From an uncultured Lachnospiraceae bacterium (GTDB lineage Bacteria > Bacillota > Clostridia > Lachnospirales > Lachnospiraceae): 6,820 nt of DNA. The number at the start of each line of letters is the position of its first letter. The first letter of the stretch is position 1. The stretch is taken from NCBI GenBank assembly GCA_910584115.1, contig CAJTYN010000163.1, positions 1-6,820 on the forward strand. The letters are read 5' to 3'. The position numbers and the translations under genes were made by a program. The notes beneath the pieces were generated by a model. That model was not told the origin of the DNA and ran no database searches. It was given only the letters and a program-made list of their open reading frames with translations. Below are positions 6,414 to 6,820 of this stretch, piece by piece.

Positions 6414-6820
6414 CTATTGAAAATACTGCAAGCTCTCCTGCATATCCTGGAAAAAATCATTGCAAGAGCCGTCGTTTACATATATTTTATTTCCTATGGA
6501 GAGAAAATGGGGGTAATAACCATCCGGCTCGCCATCCTCGTCGTTGTCTTCCCCTTCTGTAAATATACAGATCACATCCTGTTTTTCGTTCATATTTTTG
6601 AAGGCATAGGTGGTCCTCACCATGATCTTCCCTTCGTCATCAAATCTCTCATATCTCCATTTATCCAAAGAAATTTTTTTATAATTTGAAACATATTCGT
6701 CTGATATAGACCAAGTATATGCTCTAAATCTTTGATGATCTTCTTTTGTCCAGCCATATCCGTCTGTTTCCTGTTGTTTTGTCTGTTCTGCGGATGCAGC
6801 TTTATCATCCGAGATAAAAA
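6414..6820 (-). CDS. C-terminal part of an unrecognised, probably extracytoplasmic protein
   Basis: The frame is open through the right edge, so the start lies outside the window; 134 residues and the TAG stop are visible. The visible part starts ISDDKAASAEQTKQQETDG, a polar, Ser/Gln/Glu-rich stretch like the spacer that follows a membrane anchor. After it comes a compact, likely beta-rich domain (WTKEDHQRFRAYTWSISDEY, WRYERFDDEGKIMVRTTYAF, DVICIFTEGED). Residues 91-100, DNDEDGEPDG, match the DxDxDGxxD calcium-loop pattern. No membrane segment appears in the visible part. The TTG at 6668 could be read as a start, but the uninterrupted frame upstream and the domain continuity make it an internal leucine codon. 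By analogy with the next gene it may be another anchored surface protein (inference). No family is recognised. Confidence 0.75.
   Translation of the reverse strand, partial: FISDDKAASAEQTKQQETDGYGWTKEDHQRFRAYTWSISDEYVSNYKKISLDKWRYERFDDEGKIMVRTTYAFKNMNEKQDVICIFTEGEDNDEDGEPDGYYPHFLSIGNKIYVNDGSCNDFFQDMQESLQYFQ

Noticed and set aside
5985..6689. 234-codon plus-strand frame across the two right-hand membrane-type genes
   Set aside because: It crosses the boundary between two minus-strand genes that have a proper zinc ribbon, a ribosome site and a sensible topology; its hydrophobic look comes from antisense reading.
6617..6808. 63-codon minus-strand frame at the right edge
   Set aside because: It is in a different frame from the partial gene, which stays open from the edge to 6414 and continues the same domain.

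Overview
The window looks like chromosomal DNA from a Firmicute of class Clostridia, most likely a Lachnospiraceae-type gut anaerobe. The grounds are the fused single-chain FGAM synthase of the clostridial/streptococcal kind, strong AGGAGG-type ribosome sites, an AGCS-type amino-acid symporter, and membrane zinc-ribbon proteins typical of that group. The genus is not determined. I had no database access, so all family names rest on motifs read by eye.

Layout. Bases 1-3088 (+) carry most of a large purL-type gene, truncated at its 5' end by the window edge. It encodes both the ATP-dependent synthetase and the glutaminase of the fourth step of de novo purine synthesis. A well-translated 63-residue protein of unknown function follows at 3135-3326 (+), probably on the same transcript. 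A GC-rich hairpin at 3340-3381 then separates this unit from a convergent gene and can serve both directions. Bases 3397-4779 (-) encode a complete sodium:alanine/glycine-type symporter with a near-consensus sigma-A promoter at 4827-4855. The promoter position shows that the longest possible start codon is wrong.

From about 4850 the sequence changes character. An AT-rich spacer with a long inverted repeat leads into a leftward cluster of three genes. In order of transcription these are the C-terminal end of an unrecognised protein (6820 to 6414), a zinc-ribbon protein with one membrane segment and an extracytoplasmic domain (6373 to 5705), and a stand-alone HNH-family nuclease (5612 to 4986). 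Same strand, short gaps and an ATGA overlap point to one operon whose promoter lies beyond the right edge. The HNH gene is clearly AT-richer than purL and the symporter.

Functionally the left half is housekeeping (purine synthesis and amino-acid uptake, each its own transcription unit). The right half is accessory and poorly characterised, and it is the only part where something undescribed may be present. No rRNA, tRNA, CRISPR array, insertion sequence or riboswitch was seen.
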